From positions 1 to 64,000 of the forward strand of contig NZ_CP039699.1 of the NCBI RefSeq assembly GCF_005145025.1: a stretch of 64,000 bases of DNA. The letters run 5' to 3'. A program made the position numbers and the translations under genes. Of this stretch, positions 10,056 through 18,486 are shown one piece after another. The notes under the pieces are model-generated. The model searched no databases and was not told the origin of the DNA. It saw nothing but the letters and a program-made list of their open reading frames with translations. Each line of letters opens with the position of its first letter. Position 1 is the first letter of the stretch. This stretch comes from Novosphingobium sp. EMRT-2. GTDB taxonomy: Bacteria > Pseudomonadota > Alphaproteobacteria > Sphingomonadales > Sphingomonadaceae.

Positions 10056-11081
10056 TCAGGCGAGGTCGAGGACGATCCGGCCCTCGATGTCGCCATGATG
10101 CATGCGGGAGAAGACGTCGTTGATGTTCTCCAGCTTGTCTGCATGGACCGTGGCCTTGACCTTGCCCTCGCCGGCGAACGCCAGTGCCTCGAGCAGATCG
10201 AGCCGCGTGCCGACGATCGAGCCGCGCACGGTAATGCCGTTCAGCACGGTGTCGAAGATCGACAGCGGGAAGTCGCCCGGCGGCAGGCCGTTGAGCGCGA
10301 CCGTGCCGCCGCGCCGGACCATGCCGAGCGCCTGCTGGAACGCCTTGGGCGAAACGGCGGTCACCAGCGCCCCGTGCGCGCCGCCAATGGCTTTCTTGAG
10401 CGCTGCCGAAGGGTCCTCGCTGCGCGCGTTGACCGTCAGTGTGGCGCCAAGGCGTGTAGCGAGGTCGAGCTTGCTATCGTCGATGTCGACCGCGGCCACA
10501 TTGAGACCCATGGCACGGGCATATTGCACCGCCATGTGGCCGAGCCCGCCAATGCCGGAGACGACCACCCACTCGCCGGGCCGGGCCTCGGTGGCCTTCA
10601 GTCCCTTGTAGACGGTGACGCCCGCGCAGAGGATCGGCGCAATGTCGAGGAAGTCGACATTGTCGGGAAGGTGACCAACATAGTTGGGATCGGCGAGGAC
10701 ATATTCGGCAAAGCTGCCATTGACCGAATAGCCGGTGTTCTGCTGTTCGTGGCAAAGCGTCTCCCAGCCACCCAGGCAATGCACGCAGTGCCCGCAGGCG
10801 GTGTAGAGCCAGGGCACACCGACCCGGTCGCCTTCCTTCACATGGGTGACGCCGGCACCAACGGCGGCGACATGCCCGACGCCCTCATGGCCGGGAATGA
10901 AGGGCGGGTTGGGCTTGACCGGCCAGTCCCCTTCTGCCGCGTGCAGGTCGGTATGGCACACGCCGGTTGCCGCAATCTTGACCAGGACCTGCCCGGGGCC
11001 GACCGTCGGGATCGGCGCGTCCTCGATGACCAGGGGCTTGCCAAATTCGCGGACGACCGCCGCCTTCATGGTTTTCGCCAT
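10056..11081 (-). CDS. adhP: Zinc-dependent alcohol dehydrogenase, AdhP type
   Basis: A 341-residue medium-chain dehydrogenase. Catalytic zinc ligands are in [14 protein letters not shown] and GHEGVGHV, the structural zinc site is the cysteine cluster [16 protein letters not shown], and the NAD-binding Rossmann motif is [13 protein letters not shown]. It oxidises primary alcohols such as ethanol to aldehydes with NAD. It lies 26 nt downstream of an aldehyde dehydrogenase and 25 nt upstream of copA on the same strand. One transcript could therefore span ald-adhP-copA-copB. Its place in a copper operon is unusual; removal of toxic aldehydes or NADH supply are possible reasons. Confidence 0.93.
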   Translation of the reverse strand: MAKTMKAAVVREFGKPLVIEDAPIPTVGPGQVLVKIAATGVCHTDLHAAEGDWPVKPNPPFIPGHEGVGHVAAVGAGVTHVKEGDRVGVPWLYTACGHCVHCLGGWETLCHEQQNTGYSVNGSFAEYVLADPNYVGHLPDNVDFLDIAPILCAGVTVYKGLKATEARPGEWVVVSGIGGLGHMAVQYARAMGLNVAAVDIDDSKLDLATRLGATLTVNARSEDPSAALKKAIGGAHGALVTAVSPKAFQQALGMVRRGGTVALNGLPPGDFPLSIFDTVLNGITVRGSIVGTRLDLLEALAFAGEGKVKATVHADKLENINDVFSRMHHGDIEGRIVLDLA

Positions 11082-11107
11082 GTCCGTTTCTCCTTTTAAG
11101 CGGGGGG

Positions 11108-12628
11108 TCAGAATAGGCCGAGCGCGTGCTCGTCATAGGAGACGAGCAGATTCTTGGTCTGCTGATAATGATCGAGCATCATCCGGTGGTTTTCACGCCC
11201 GAAGCCCGATGCCTTGTATCCGCCGAAGGCGGCATGGGCGGGGTACTGATGATAGCAGTTGGTCCAGACCCGCCCGGCCTCGATCGCGCGGCCGAGCCGG
11301 TAGGCGGTGTTGCCGCTCCGGGTCCAGACGCCCGCGCCAAGACCGTAGGCGGTGTCATTGGCAAGTGCGATCGCCTCCTCGACCGTCTTGAACGTGGTGA
11401 CCGACAGGACGGGACCGAAGATCTCCTCCTGGAAGATGCGCATGTGGTTCTGACCCACGAACACGGTCGGCTGCACGAAATAGCCCTGGTCGAGCGCACC
11501 GCCCGGCAGCGCCCTGGCGCCACCGACCAGACACTGCGCGCCCTCGGCCTTGCCGATATCGATATAGCCCAGGATCTTGTGGAGCTGGTCCTCCGACGCC
11601 TGCGCGCCGACCTGGACCGACGGGTCGAGCGGATCGCCCTGGCGGATCGCGGCGACGCGCGCCACGGCGCGCTCGATGAAGCGGTCGAAGATCGACTCAT
11701 GGATCAGGGCGCGCGACGGGCAGGTACAGACCTCGCCCTTGTTGAAGGCGAACAAAGTAAAGCCTTCGAGCGCCTTGTCGAAGAAGGCATCGTCCTCGTC
11801 GAGCACGTCCGCCATGAAGATGTTGGGCGACTTGCCGCCAAGCTCCATCGTCTGGGGGATCAGATGGTCCGCCGCGGCGTGCATGATCTGCTTGCCGGTG
11901 ACGGTCTCGCCGGTGAACGAGACCTTGGCGATGCGCGGATTGGCGGCGATCGCCTGGCCGACGGTCCGTCCCGGGCCGGTGACGACATTGAGCACGCCGG
12001 GCGGCAGGATGTCGGCGGTGAGCTCGGCGAACATCAGCAAGGTGAGCGGCGTCTGGGATGCGGGCTTGATGACGGTGCAGTTGCCCGCCGCCAGCGCCGG
12101 GGCGATCTTCCACGCCGCCATCAGCAGCGGGAAGTTCCACGGGATGATCTGGCCGACGACGCCGAGCGGCTCGCGGAAATGATAGGCGATGGTGTCCGCA
12201 TCGATCGTCGAGATGCCGCCTTCCTCCGCCCGGATGCAGCCGGCGAAGTAGCGGAAATGGTCGATCGCGAGCGGCACGTCGGCAGCGCGCGTCTCGCGGA
12301 TCGGCTTGCCATTGTCGATCGTCTCGGCAAGTGCCAGCAACTCCAGATTGTCTTCGAGCCGGTCGGCGACGCGATTGAGAATCCTGGCGCGTTCGGCGGG
12401 CGCGATCCTTGCCCATTGATCCTTGGCGGCGTGCGCCGCATCGAGCGCGCGCTCGACATCTTCCGGCGTCGACAGCGCGAACTCTGCGATCTGGGCGCCA
12501 TTGATCGGGCTCGTGTCGGCGAAATACTCGCCGCCCGCAGGAGCGCTCCAGCGGCCTCCGATGAAATTATCATAGCGGTGTCGGAAGGAGGCCGCCGCGT
12601 TAATGGTCCCGATCGCCTTCTCGAACAT
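11108..12628 (-). CDS. NAD-dependent aldehyde dehydrogenase
   Basis: A 506-residue enzyme of the ALDH superfamily resembling acetaldehyde dehydrogenase ExaC/AcoD. Landmarks are [20 protein letters not shown], the glutamate motif [11 protein letters not shown], and the catalytic cysteine in [12 protein letters not shown] near residue 300. The C-terminal [17 protein letters not shown] motif is also present. It converts the aldehyde made by the adjacent alcohol dehydrogenase to the acid. It has its own upstream region (about 250 nt free of genes) and is probably the first gene of a run through adhP, copA and copB. Length fits the family (about 505 aa) and no defect is seen. Confidence 0.93.
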   Translation of the reverse strand: MFEKAIGTINAAASFRHRYDNFIGGRWSAPAGGEYFADTSPINGAQIAEFALSTPEDVERALDAAHAAKDQWARIAPAERARILNRVADRLEDNLELLALAETIDNGKPIRETRAADVPLAIDHFRYFAGCIRAEEGGISTIDADTIAYHFREPLGVVGQIIPWNFPLLMAAWKIAPALAAGNCTVIKPASQTPLTLLMFAELTADILPPGVLNVVTGPGRTVGQAIAANPRIAKVSFTGETVTGKQIMHAAADHLIPQTMELGGKSPNIFMADVLDEDDAFFDKALEGFTLFAFNKGEVCTCPSRALIHESIFDRFIERAVARVAAIRQGDPLDPSVQVGAQASEDQLHKILGYIDIGKAEGAQCLVGGARALPGGALDQGYFVQPTVFVGQNHMRIFQEEIFGPVLSVTTFKTVEEAIALANDTAYGLGAGVWTRSGNTAYRLGRAIEAGRVWTNCYHQYPAHAAFGGYKASGFGRENHRMMLDHYQQTKNLLVSYDEHALGLF

Positions 12629-12880
12629 AACCTGACTCCATCTCTATCGATGGCCTGACGGAGTAATCTCTTTGCCCGGGTGGCCTATAAGTAAGTTCCG
12701 CAGAAGGTAGTCTGGTATCGGGGTCGCGGGCTTGAGGGTCAGACACGCCAACAGAGCCGATGACTATTCATCGACTCCCGAACCTATTCGCGCACGCCTG
12801 ATCGGAATTATGCCGAGACAGGCGTTACTCGGCCGAGTCTTCTTTTGGCGAGGGCGGCGCTTGGCATTCCAATTCTGGCG

Positions 12881-13210
12881 TTACGCCCGGACGCGCTTTA
12901 GGCTCACCCAATCGCCTTTCTGAAGCGTCCCGTCCCTCACGCGGAAATGAGCATAATGGTCGTCGAAAATCTGGTCGACTTCGACATGACCGACAAGACG
13001 GCGGTGGCGCGGCGTTGCGTGATAGACTTCGAGTATCTGCCCGATGTGCGCGCCATCGGCCTTACCCAGGCAGGCCACTGTGCCGCCCGCATCCATACGG
13101 ACGATCTTGCCGCGCATGAACAAGCTATGGCCGATACCCTGTGCGAGGAGCGGCGTGCTGCCAAAGAGCAGAAAGCCAACAGCAGCACCGACGCCAAGAT
13201 GTTTTCGCAT
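12881..13210 (-). CDS. Small exported protein, paralogue of 21645-22001
   Basis: This 109-residue protein has a signal peptide (MRKHLGVGAAVGFLLFGSTPLLA) and a mature part reading QGIGHSLFMRGKIV, CLGKADGAHIGQILEVY, GHVEVDQIFDDHYAHFRV. It shares all these blocks with the protein at 21645-22001 in the same window. No named family is recognised with certainty. The beta-rich pattern with DDHYAHFRV near the end suggests a compact periplasmic domain. It lies in the copper cluster next to Met/His-rich proteins. The start at 13210 begins the signal peptide. Confidence 0.7.
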   Translation of the reverse strand: MRKHLGVGAAVGFLLFGSTPLLAQGIGHSLFMRGKIVRMDAGGTVACLGKADGAHIGQILEVYHATPRHRRLVGHVEVDQIFDDHYAHFRVRDGTLQKGDWVSLKRVRA

Positions 13211-13284
13211 CGCTGTTTCCTCTGTCAAGTCAGACGCTCGGACCCGGTTTTGAAGGCCGGGAGCACGGGCGACGCTGGGCATCG

Positions 13285-13325
13285 TCAAAGAACTGGCCCG
13301 CCGCGGGGGCGGCGGCGGGCCCTCA
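13285..13325 (-). terminator. Probable intrinsic terminator after the Met-rich gene
   Basis: A 9-bp GC stem (GGCCCGCCG/CGGCGGGCC, 13295-13303 and 13313-13321) is followed on the minus strand by AGTTCTTT. It lies about 40 nt after the stop of the gene at 13359-13760. Confidence 0.6.
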
Positions 13326-13358
13326 GCCCCGGGGGGTGTTTTATCGGGGCTGGAAACT

Positions 13359-13760
13359 TCACATGTCGCTCATCGGCTTGTCGGCCATGGGCTTGGCGGT
13401 CTTCTTCTTCGCCGCCGGCTTGGCCTTCTTCATCGGCATCTTGCAGCAGCCACTCTTCGCCTTACCGGCCATGCCCGAGCCGTTCGATGCAGGCGAGCCG
13501 CCGGACATGCCGGCCATCCCCGACATGCCCTGTTGATCCTGCTGGGCCGGTTGCCCCTGCTGCTTCTGCGCGCCGGCCTGATGATCCTTCATCATCTGAT
13601 CGTGCATCTGCTGCCCGCCATGATCCATGCCCTGCTGGTGGGCATGGGCCGGCGCAGCCTGCGCGGGCGCGGGCGTCGACTGGGCGAGAGCGGTGCCGGC
13701 GGCGAAGGTTAGCGTCGCGAAGAGGCTGACGGGCGCCGCGAGAAATGTCGTCTGTCGCAT
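13359..13760 (-). CDS. Exported Met/His/Gln-rich metal-binding protein
   Basis: This 133-residue protein has a signal peptide (FLAAPVSLFATLTFAAGTALAQ). The mature part is low complexity, rich in Met, His and Gln (HAHQQGMDHGGQQMHDQMMKDHQ) and then in Gly/Ser/Met. It ends in a cysteine-containing lysine-rich tail (SGCCKMPMKKAKPAAKKK). Such composition is typical of periplasmic copper-binding proteins (PcoE- or CopK-like in role, not in sequence). The start at 13760 begins the signal peptide. A TATACGTA motif lies about 90 nt upstream, shared with two other small genes here, suggesting common regulation. Confidence 0.75.
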   Translation of the reverse strand: MRQTTFLAAPVSLFATLTFAAGTALAQSTPAPAQAAPAHAHQQGMDHGGQQMHDQMMKDHQAGAQKQQGQPAQQDQQGMSGMAGMSGGSPASNGSGMAGKAKSGCCKMPMKKAKPAAKKKTAKPMADKPMSDM

Positions 13761-13848
13761 TGAGGGTCTCCGAGTGTTCTTCCTGTTGCCCGATCGACGT
13801 TCCGATCCCGGCAATTCCGAAGCTTCAATGCTGCTAGCGAGACGCTGT

Positions 13849-13860
13849 CTGTATACGTAA
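13849..13860 (-). promoter_or_regulatory. Shared TATACGTA motif upstream of the Met-rich gene
   Basis: CTGTATACGTAA lies about 90 nt before the start at 13760. The same 12-mer is at 14476-14487, and the TATACGTA core is at 22097-22104, each upstream of a small metal-cluster gene. The core is close to palindromic. Confidence 0.5.
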
Positions 13861-14078
13861 GTTACGAATCGAAATCCGATCGGCCGTGTGCCTGCTGGAG
13901 CAGGCGCGTAAAATGATGATCCGGGATCGATCAAAAATGTGACCCGGCCTGGTTTTCTCGTCCTGAGACCGGCCAGAAAAGCGATTGGCCCGCCGTGGGA
14001 ACGGCGGACCAAGGCTTCGGTTGAAAGCGGCCATGATCTTGTCCGTCAACCTTGTCGTCTGATGGAATGATGGCAGGG

Positions 14079-14369
14079 TCAGCAACCACCGTCCGACCTG
14101 TGTGACATGCCGGAGGCGCCGTCCTGGTCCTGCGAATCCCGCATCGCCATTCGATGGCCCTGCATCATCTGGCCGTGCATCTGCTCCTTACCGTGAGCCA
14201 TGCCCTGCATGTGGGCAGGATCGGGCTGGGCAGGCGCCGGCCTGGCCTTGAGGGTCTCCTCAAGATCGGGCATGCCCGGCGGCATCCCGTCCGCCAGCAC
14301 CGGTCCGGCACTGACGGCGAGGAAGCCGAGAGCTGCGAGCGAAGCGATCATTGCCGTCTTCTTGCGCAA
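14079..14369 (-). CDS. Small exported Met/His-rich protein
   Basis: This 96-residue protein has a signal peptide (MRKKTAMIASLAALGFLAVSAGPVLA). The mature chain is rich in Met, His, Pro and Gln (DGMPPGMPDLEETLK, HMQGMAHGKEQMHGQMMQGHRMAM). It resembles the neighbour at 13359-13760 in composition and probably binds copper in the periplasm. There is no catalytic motif. An identical 12-base motif lies about 110 nt upstream of this gene and about 90 nt upstream of that neighbour. It ends with a single cysteine. Confidence 0.7.
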   Translation of the reverse strand: MRKKTAMIASLAALGFLAVSAGPVLADGMPPGMPDLEETLKARPAPAQPDPAHMQGMAHGKEQMHGQMMQGHRMAMRDSQDQDGASGMSHRSDGGC

Positions 14370-14475
14370 GTATCCATTCCTTCAAGTCTGGGTTTCCCGT
14401 TCGATCGAGCATATGCCCGGTCGATTGTCGCCCCTTCCGGAGCTTGCCCGTGAAATGGTGTCACCTTCCGCCTTG

Positions 14476-14487
14476 CTGTATACGTAA
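14476..14487 (-). promoter_or_regulatory. Shared TATACGTA motif, second copy
   Basis: CTGTATACGTAA, identical over 12 bases to 13849-13860 and placed about 110 nt before the start at 14369. Confidence 0.5.
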
Positions 14488-14597
14488 TGTGCGAAGTCCG
14501 TCTCTGAGATGGCCATAAATTATCGCACTGGCATCGTTGTTGTGCCGATGTGTAACTATGGTTCGGACTCGAGAGCAGGACAGGTCGGCAACAGTGA

Positions 14598-15911
14598 CTA
14601 ATCCATGGCGGCCAGCAGACGCTCGAGAGGAATAGTGGCAAAAGTGGTGAAGCTGTCAGCAATGGCATAAGGCAGTACCAGCACCCGATTATGTACCATC
14701 GCGCCGCAGCTGTAGGCTACGTTTGGCACATAACCTTCGCGCTCATCCATGTCCGACCGCAAAAGCGGTAGCTTCGTCCGCGCCAGCAGCTTCGAGGGAT
14801 CGTCACGGTCCAGCAGGCACGCCCCGATGCAATAGTTCCGAACGGCGCCGACTCCATGAGTTACGACCAGCCAGCCTTCGTCGATCTCGATCGGCGATCC
14901 GCAATTACCGATCTGGACAAACTCCCAAGGCCAGCGAGGTTCGATGGCTTTCGCTCCGCCACTCCAGTCGTGAATGTCCGCGGACGTCAGGAACCAGATA
15001 TTTTCGTTATCCTCGCGCCCAAGCATGGCAAAGTGCCCGGCAATGCGTCGGGGGAAAAGCGCCATGCCCTTGCTACCGGTGGCATCCCCACGCAGCGGTC
15101 TGAGTTCGAATGTCCGGAAGTCCGGCGTGGACAACAACTCCTGCCGGACGGACTGGCCGCTAAATGCCGTATATGTACCGAAATAGGTGGCTCGGCCATC
15201 GTCGTCCAGGAAGCGGACCAAGCGAAGGTCTTCGATGCCACCACGCTGGCTGGGGGTTGTCGGAAAGATCACGATCTCCGAGAGATCGTGGCTGCCATCG
15301 CACTTGATCCGAATGCCCGCGTCCGGCCCGTCCTCGCCGGAGATGTTTTCAGTCTCCAGCACGAGCGGCATGGGGCTCGGAGGATTGATTGCTATGGTTC
15401 CGTCCGCGGCGCAAAACCCGGTGCGAAAGGTGACGGAGGAGATATGCCCCTCGCCCACGCCTCGCAGGGAAAGAATGAATCGGAGAGAGTTTTCAGGTAC
15501 AGCAGACTGGTCAGGATGCAGGACGATGCTCGGATTGAAAAGCGCTGCTGCCTCATAGGAATATTCGTTGCAAAAATGGGCACCGATCAAGAGCGCCTGT
15601 TCATGGGTGACCTCGCAATCACAGACGATGATGCCATCAACCTCGTGGAACCGCCGCAAAAACAGGGACGGAACCTCACGATGCCTTCCCGAGAAATCAT
15701 CAAGAATGCGTTGCAACTCATCGTGGAGCGATGCTGGGTCGAGCGCCAGGACGCGGTCGGCGATGCGCTGCGCACGTGGCTGATCCGGTACCGCATATTT
15801 ATAGGTTTCCGTCGACGGCATATAGGGTCTGATCACTACCCTTGCTGGATTGGGGCGGAGCAATTCGGGTAGCCGGTTGACAAATTCGGCGGTTGACACT
15901 GACTTCTCCAA
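14598..15911 (-). CDS. GH130 family glycosidase/phosphorylase
   Basis: A 437-residue protein with features of glycoside hydrolase family 130 (mannoside phosphorylases and relatives): NPSIVLHPD near residue 127, a GGIEDLRLVRF segment near 225, GNCGSPIEIDEGWLVVTHGVG with RNYCIGACLLDRDDPSKLLART near 345-380, and YVPNVAYSCGA near 405. The five-bladed propeller fold places these around the active site. The likely role is phosphorolysis or hydrolysis of a beta-mannoside in the cytosol; the substrate cannot be read. No signal peptide is seen. The start is TTG (15911) or the GTG 12 nt later. It has no evident link to metal resistance and may be an unrelated insertion into the cluster. Confidence 0.8.
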   Translation of the reverse strand: MEKSVSTAEFVNRLPELLRPNPARVVIRPYMPSTETYKYAVPDQPRAQRIADRVLALDPASLHDELQRILDDFSGRHREVPSLFLRRFHEVDGIIVCDCEVTHEQALLIGAHFCNEYSYEAAALFNPSIVLHPDQSAVPENSLRFILSLRGVGEGHISSVTFRTGFCAADGTIAINPPSPMPLVLETENISGEDGPDAGIRIKCDGSHDLSEIVIFPTTPSQRGGIEDLRLVRFLDDDGRATYFGTYTAFSGQSVRQELLSTPDFRTFELRPLRGDATGSKGMALFPRRIAGHFAMLGREDNENIWFLTSADIHDWSGGAKAIEPRWPWEFVQIGNCGSPIEIDEGWLVVTHGVGAVRNYCIGACLLDRDDPSKLLARTKLPLLRSDMDEREGYVPNVAYSCGAMVHNRVLVLPYAIADSFTTFATIPLERLLAAMD

Positions 15912-16153
15912 TACAGATCGACCGTGGAGCGTTCACGCAATCGTAAAGATGGTGCTCGGCATTACCCGACTATCGGGTGGCGGCACGAAAGGCTCCGGCG
16001 ATGGCGGGTGCGATGATTTCCGCCGTTGCCGGATACTCGGACTTTGTGCCACGTGCCATGATCGCTGTCCTGGCGTAGTTGTCGGACACACAAGCTGTGA
16101 CCGGGGGCTCTGGCCTGAACGTGACTATGTGGGGCACGTGCGAAGCGCGCCGC

Positions 16154-16594
16154 TCAGCTCGACATGTCCGCCATCGTTCGGCAGCTCGCCGCGCATTTCT
16201 TGCAGGTGGCCGAGCAACGCGCGATCCGCTGGTCCGCGCTATGGCGTCCGCATTCCTCGGCGCAGCGCTCGCAAGCGTCGGCGCAGGCGCGGCAGACGAT
16301 GCGGTGCAGGGCAGATTCCCGCAGCATCGAGTTGGCGGTCGCCTGGCACAGTTCCGCACAGTCGTTCAGCATGGCGATCAGCGACGCCGTAGCTGACGCG
16401 CCGCCTTGCTTCGTCAGCCAAGCGGCGGTTTCCAGGCACATGCGGTGCGAAGCCACGCAATCGTCGATGCAGTCCGTCATCGACATCGCCATCCCTTCCA
16501 TTCGATGCTGCTGCGCCGCCGCCGGCACAGCCAGCGTTCCGGCGGCGGCAAGGCCGGCGCCGGCCATCAGCAATTCGCGTCTCTCGATCATCAT
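16154..16594 (-). CDS. Four-helix-bundle copper storage protein, Csp-like, Tat-exported
   Basis: This 146-residue protein begins MMIERRELLMAGAGLAAAGTLAVPAAA, a signal with a twin-arginine-like start. The mature part is a cysteine-rich four-helix pattern: CIDDCVASHRMCLETAAW, then LNDCAELCQATANSML, CRACADACERCAEECGRH, CSATCKKCAASC. Cysteines spaced i, i+3/i+4 along helices are the hallmark of Csp1-type proteins, which load many Cu(I) ions inside the bundle. The start at 16594 follows GGGAGGT. It is the last gene of the electron-transfer operon, 14 nt after the DUF1622 gene, which links copper storage to that operon. Confidence 0.88.
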   Translation of the reverse strand: MMIERRELLMAGAGLAAAGTLAVPAAAQQHRMEGMAMSMTDCIDDCVASHRMCLETAAWLTKQGGASATASLIAMLNDCAELCQATANSMLRESALHRIVCRACADACERCAEECGRHSADQRIARCSATCKKCAASCRTMADMSS

Positions 16595-16608
16595 GCACCT
16601 CCCATCTG

Positions 16609-17052
16609 CTATCCCTTGAGCGCTGTGCCGCATCCGGCGGCCTCAGCCGTCGCAGGCGACCCATCCGACGCCGCACGCGCCTTCTCCCGCGCCATCCGGG
16701 TTTCCTCCCAGGGCCAGTGGCCGTTGATCTCGACCCCGAGCGAGATGCTCAGGAAGGTCCGCACCAGCACCAGCCCGGCCAGAACGATGAGATCGTCGAG
16801 CGTCGGGTTGATCACCAGCGACTTGACGATGTCGCCGGCGACCAGAAATTCCAGGCCGAGCAGGATGCTGCGGCCGAGCGCCGAGCGGAACGCGCTATAG
16901 GCCTCGGTTCGGTCGCCCGCCCTCGCCCGCCGCGCAAACAGAAAGGTTGCGAGCCCCGCGCCGACCAGGATGGTCAGCGTGCCCGCCAGTTCCAGGCCGA
17001 TCACCGCGAGCCGGAAGAAGGCGCTCAGCCAGTCGGCCTCAATGGTGATCAT
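16609..17052 (-). CDS. DUF1622 membrane protein
   Basis: A 147-residue protein with two to three hydrophobic segments (LAVIGLELAGTLTILVGAGLATFLFARR; LGLEFLVAGDIVKSLV; LIVLAGLVLVRTFLSISLGVEI). The LGLEFLVAGDIVKS and VRTFLS-SLGVEI blocks are characteristic of DUF1622. The function is unknown; members are often near redox or transport genes. The start at 17052 overlaps the upstream cytochrome gene by 14 nt, so the two are probably translated together. The C-terminal tail is cytosolic-looking, Ala-rich and contains one cysteine. Confidence 0.8.
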   Translation of the reverse strand: MITIEADWLSAFFRLAVIGLELAGTLTILVGAGLATFLFARRARAGDRTEAYSAFRSALGRSILLGLEFLVAGDIVKSLVINPTLDDLIVLAGLVLVRTFLSISLGVEINGHWPWEETRMAREKARAASDGSPATAEAAGCGTALKG

Positions 17053-17761
17053 ACCAGCCTCGCTTGCGGATATTGTTGAAGCTGTCGGTGGCATGACAGG
17101 CATAGCATTGATCGACGCGCGCCTTCGATCCGGCTGCGCGCTGCGAGACCATGCTGAAATGCTCCATGAAGTGACTCGGCGGCGCCTTGTGGCACTCGGC
17201 GCACTGCGTCGAATTGACCGATGGATGGCGATAATTGGCGATCTTCCAGCTGTCGGTCTTGTGACAACTCGCGCAGTCGGTGCCGAACAGGCCCTGGTGC
17301 GGATCGCGGAACGCATGGCAGCTCGCGCAATTGAGCGCGGTCTCGGGGGTCAGGCTTCGAGTGTTTGTCGACATGCCCGCCAAAGGCTGCCGCCACTTTG
17401 CCATGTCGAGCAACGCGGCGTGATCCATGCGGATGATGCCGCGCTCTCCCTCATGTTCGACGTGGCAGGAGGTGCACTGCGTCGCTTTCGCGTGGAACTG
17501 CGTCGACTGCTTCGTCCCGAAATCCGTGCCCGCATGGCAGGTGAGACAGGTCCGGGTTTCGACGCCCTTGCCCGGCGTGTGGCAGGCCGTGCATTGGCCG
17601 GCGAAGGACTGGTGGGCGCTCGAGAGCGGGCCGGGCGCTACGAGCTGCGCCACCAGGCCGGCATCCCTCGGCGCGTCCGATCGCATCCGGATCGCGACCG
17701 CGGCGACCATCACCAGCAGGGCTGCGATGAAGACGGCATAGGAAAGACGCTGCCAGCTCAT
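17039..17761 (-). CDS. Membrane-anchored heptaheme c-type cytochrome
   Basis: A 240-residue protein with one N-terminal membrane helix (LSYAVFIAALLVMVAAVAI) and then a periplasmic part with seven CxxCH heme sites in order: CTACH, CLTCH, CTSCH, CASCH, CASCH, CAECH and CYACH. Additional histidines (QFHAKAT, DHAALL, YRHPS, HFMEHF) can serve as distal ligands. This resembles NapC/cytochrome c3-like electron carriers. The start at 17761 overlaps the stop of the upstream membrane cytochrome gene as ATGA. It is expected to accept electrons from that protein and pass them to periplasmic acceptors, possibly copper or an outer-membrane partner. Confidence 0.9.
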   Translation of the reverse strand: MSWQRLSYAVFIAALLVMVAAVAIRMRSDAPRDAGLVAQLVAPGPLSSAHQSFAGQCTACHTPGKGVETRTCLTCHAGTDFGTKQSTQFHAKATQCTSCHVEHEGERGIIRMDHAALLDMAKWRQPLAGMSTNTRSLTPETALNCASCHAFRDPHQGLFGTDCASCHKTDSWKIANYRHPSVNSTQCAECHKAPPSHFMEHFSMVSQRAAGSKARVDQCYACHATDSFNNIRKRGWYDHH

Positions 17762-18486
17762 AGCCAGCGCAGCCCGTAATAGATCGCCGCGCCGACGTGG
17801 AGCGCGAGCAGCGCGAAGATGAGACAGCCCAGCAGGATGTGCAGGAACCGCCACCGCGCGAACAGGGTGTTGGTCGCCTCTTCGGCGCGGATCGCGAATT
17901 CGGTATCGGCCAGCGCCGCGGCGATCCCCGCCCTGTTCTGGGGGTGCTGGCCCGCGGGCGCATCCCCGGCGACGAACAGATAGCGCCTCCAGCCCGACAG
18001 CGGCGCGGCTGCGGTATCGGCCTGCGCCGGCGCCGCCGGCTCCTCAAGGAAGGCGGCGCGAAGCGAGGCCAGTTCCGACCTGCGTCCGCGCAGCGCCCGA
18101 CCAAGCTGGGCAAGCAGGTAGCGGCCGATGAAGCCGGTGATGACCGTCATCAGCAGGAGGACGGTCAGAAGCAGTCCGACCGGGCTTTCGAGCTTGTGCG
18201 CGGCGTGGACCAGACCCAGGATCGGCGCCAGCACGCCGGCATAGATGTGGATGGCGAGCAGGGTAGGCTTGCTGACGAGCCGGGAGAGCGCCTTGTCGAC
18301 CCAGGCGATGTGCTTGGCCGCGACATAGGGAAGCGTCAGCAGCATCAGCACGAGCGCTGCGATCCCGATGATCCCGCCAGCGAGGCTGCCCGGAAAGCGC
18401 GGTGACACATGCACGAGGTAGCCGAACGGGAACAGCAGCAGGAATGCGACCAGCAGGCCGACGGCGATGTCGCTGCGTTCGCGCAT
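17758..18486 (-). CDS. Membrane b-type cytochrome-like protein
   Basis: A 242-residue integral membrane protein with about five hydrophobic helices and a soluble loop between the fourth and last. Histidines at helix ends (YLVHVSP, AAKHIAW, LLAIHIYAG, LGLVHAAHKLE, RFLHILLG, LALHVGAAIYYG) are placed as heme b ligands would be, similar in pattern to cytochrome b561 or ferric-reductase-like domains; no exact family was assigned. It overlaps the reductase gene upstream (TGATG) and the heptaheme cytochrome gene downstream (ATGA). The likely role is to carry electrons across the membrane between those two proteins. Confidence 0.7.
   Translation of the reverse strand: MRERSDIAVGLLVAFLLLFPFGYLVHVSPRFPGSLAGGIIGIAALVLMLLTLPYVAAKHIAWVDKALSRLVSKPTLLAIHIYAGVLAPILGLVHAAHKLESPVGLLLTVLLLMTVITGFIGRYLLAQLGRALRGRRSELASLRAAFLEEPAAPAQADTAAAPLSGWRRYLFVAGDAPAGQHPQNRAGIAAALADTEFAIRAEEATNTLFARWRFLHILLGCLIFALLALHVGAAIYYGLRWL

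Noticed and set aside
12629..12880. Small plus-strand frame of about 63 codons
   Set aside because: No signal, domain or ribosome-binding site; basic random-looking sequence. The gap more likely holds the promoter of the aldehyde dehydrogenase gene.
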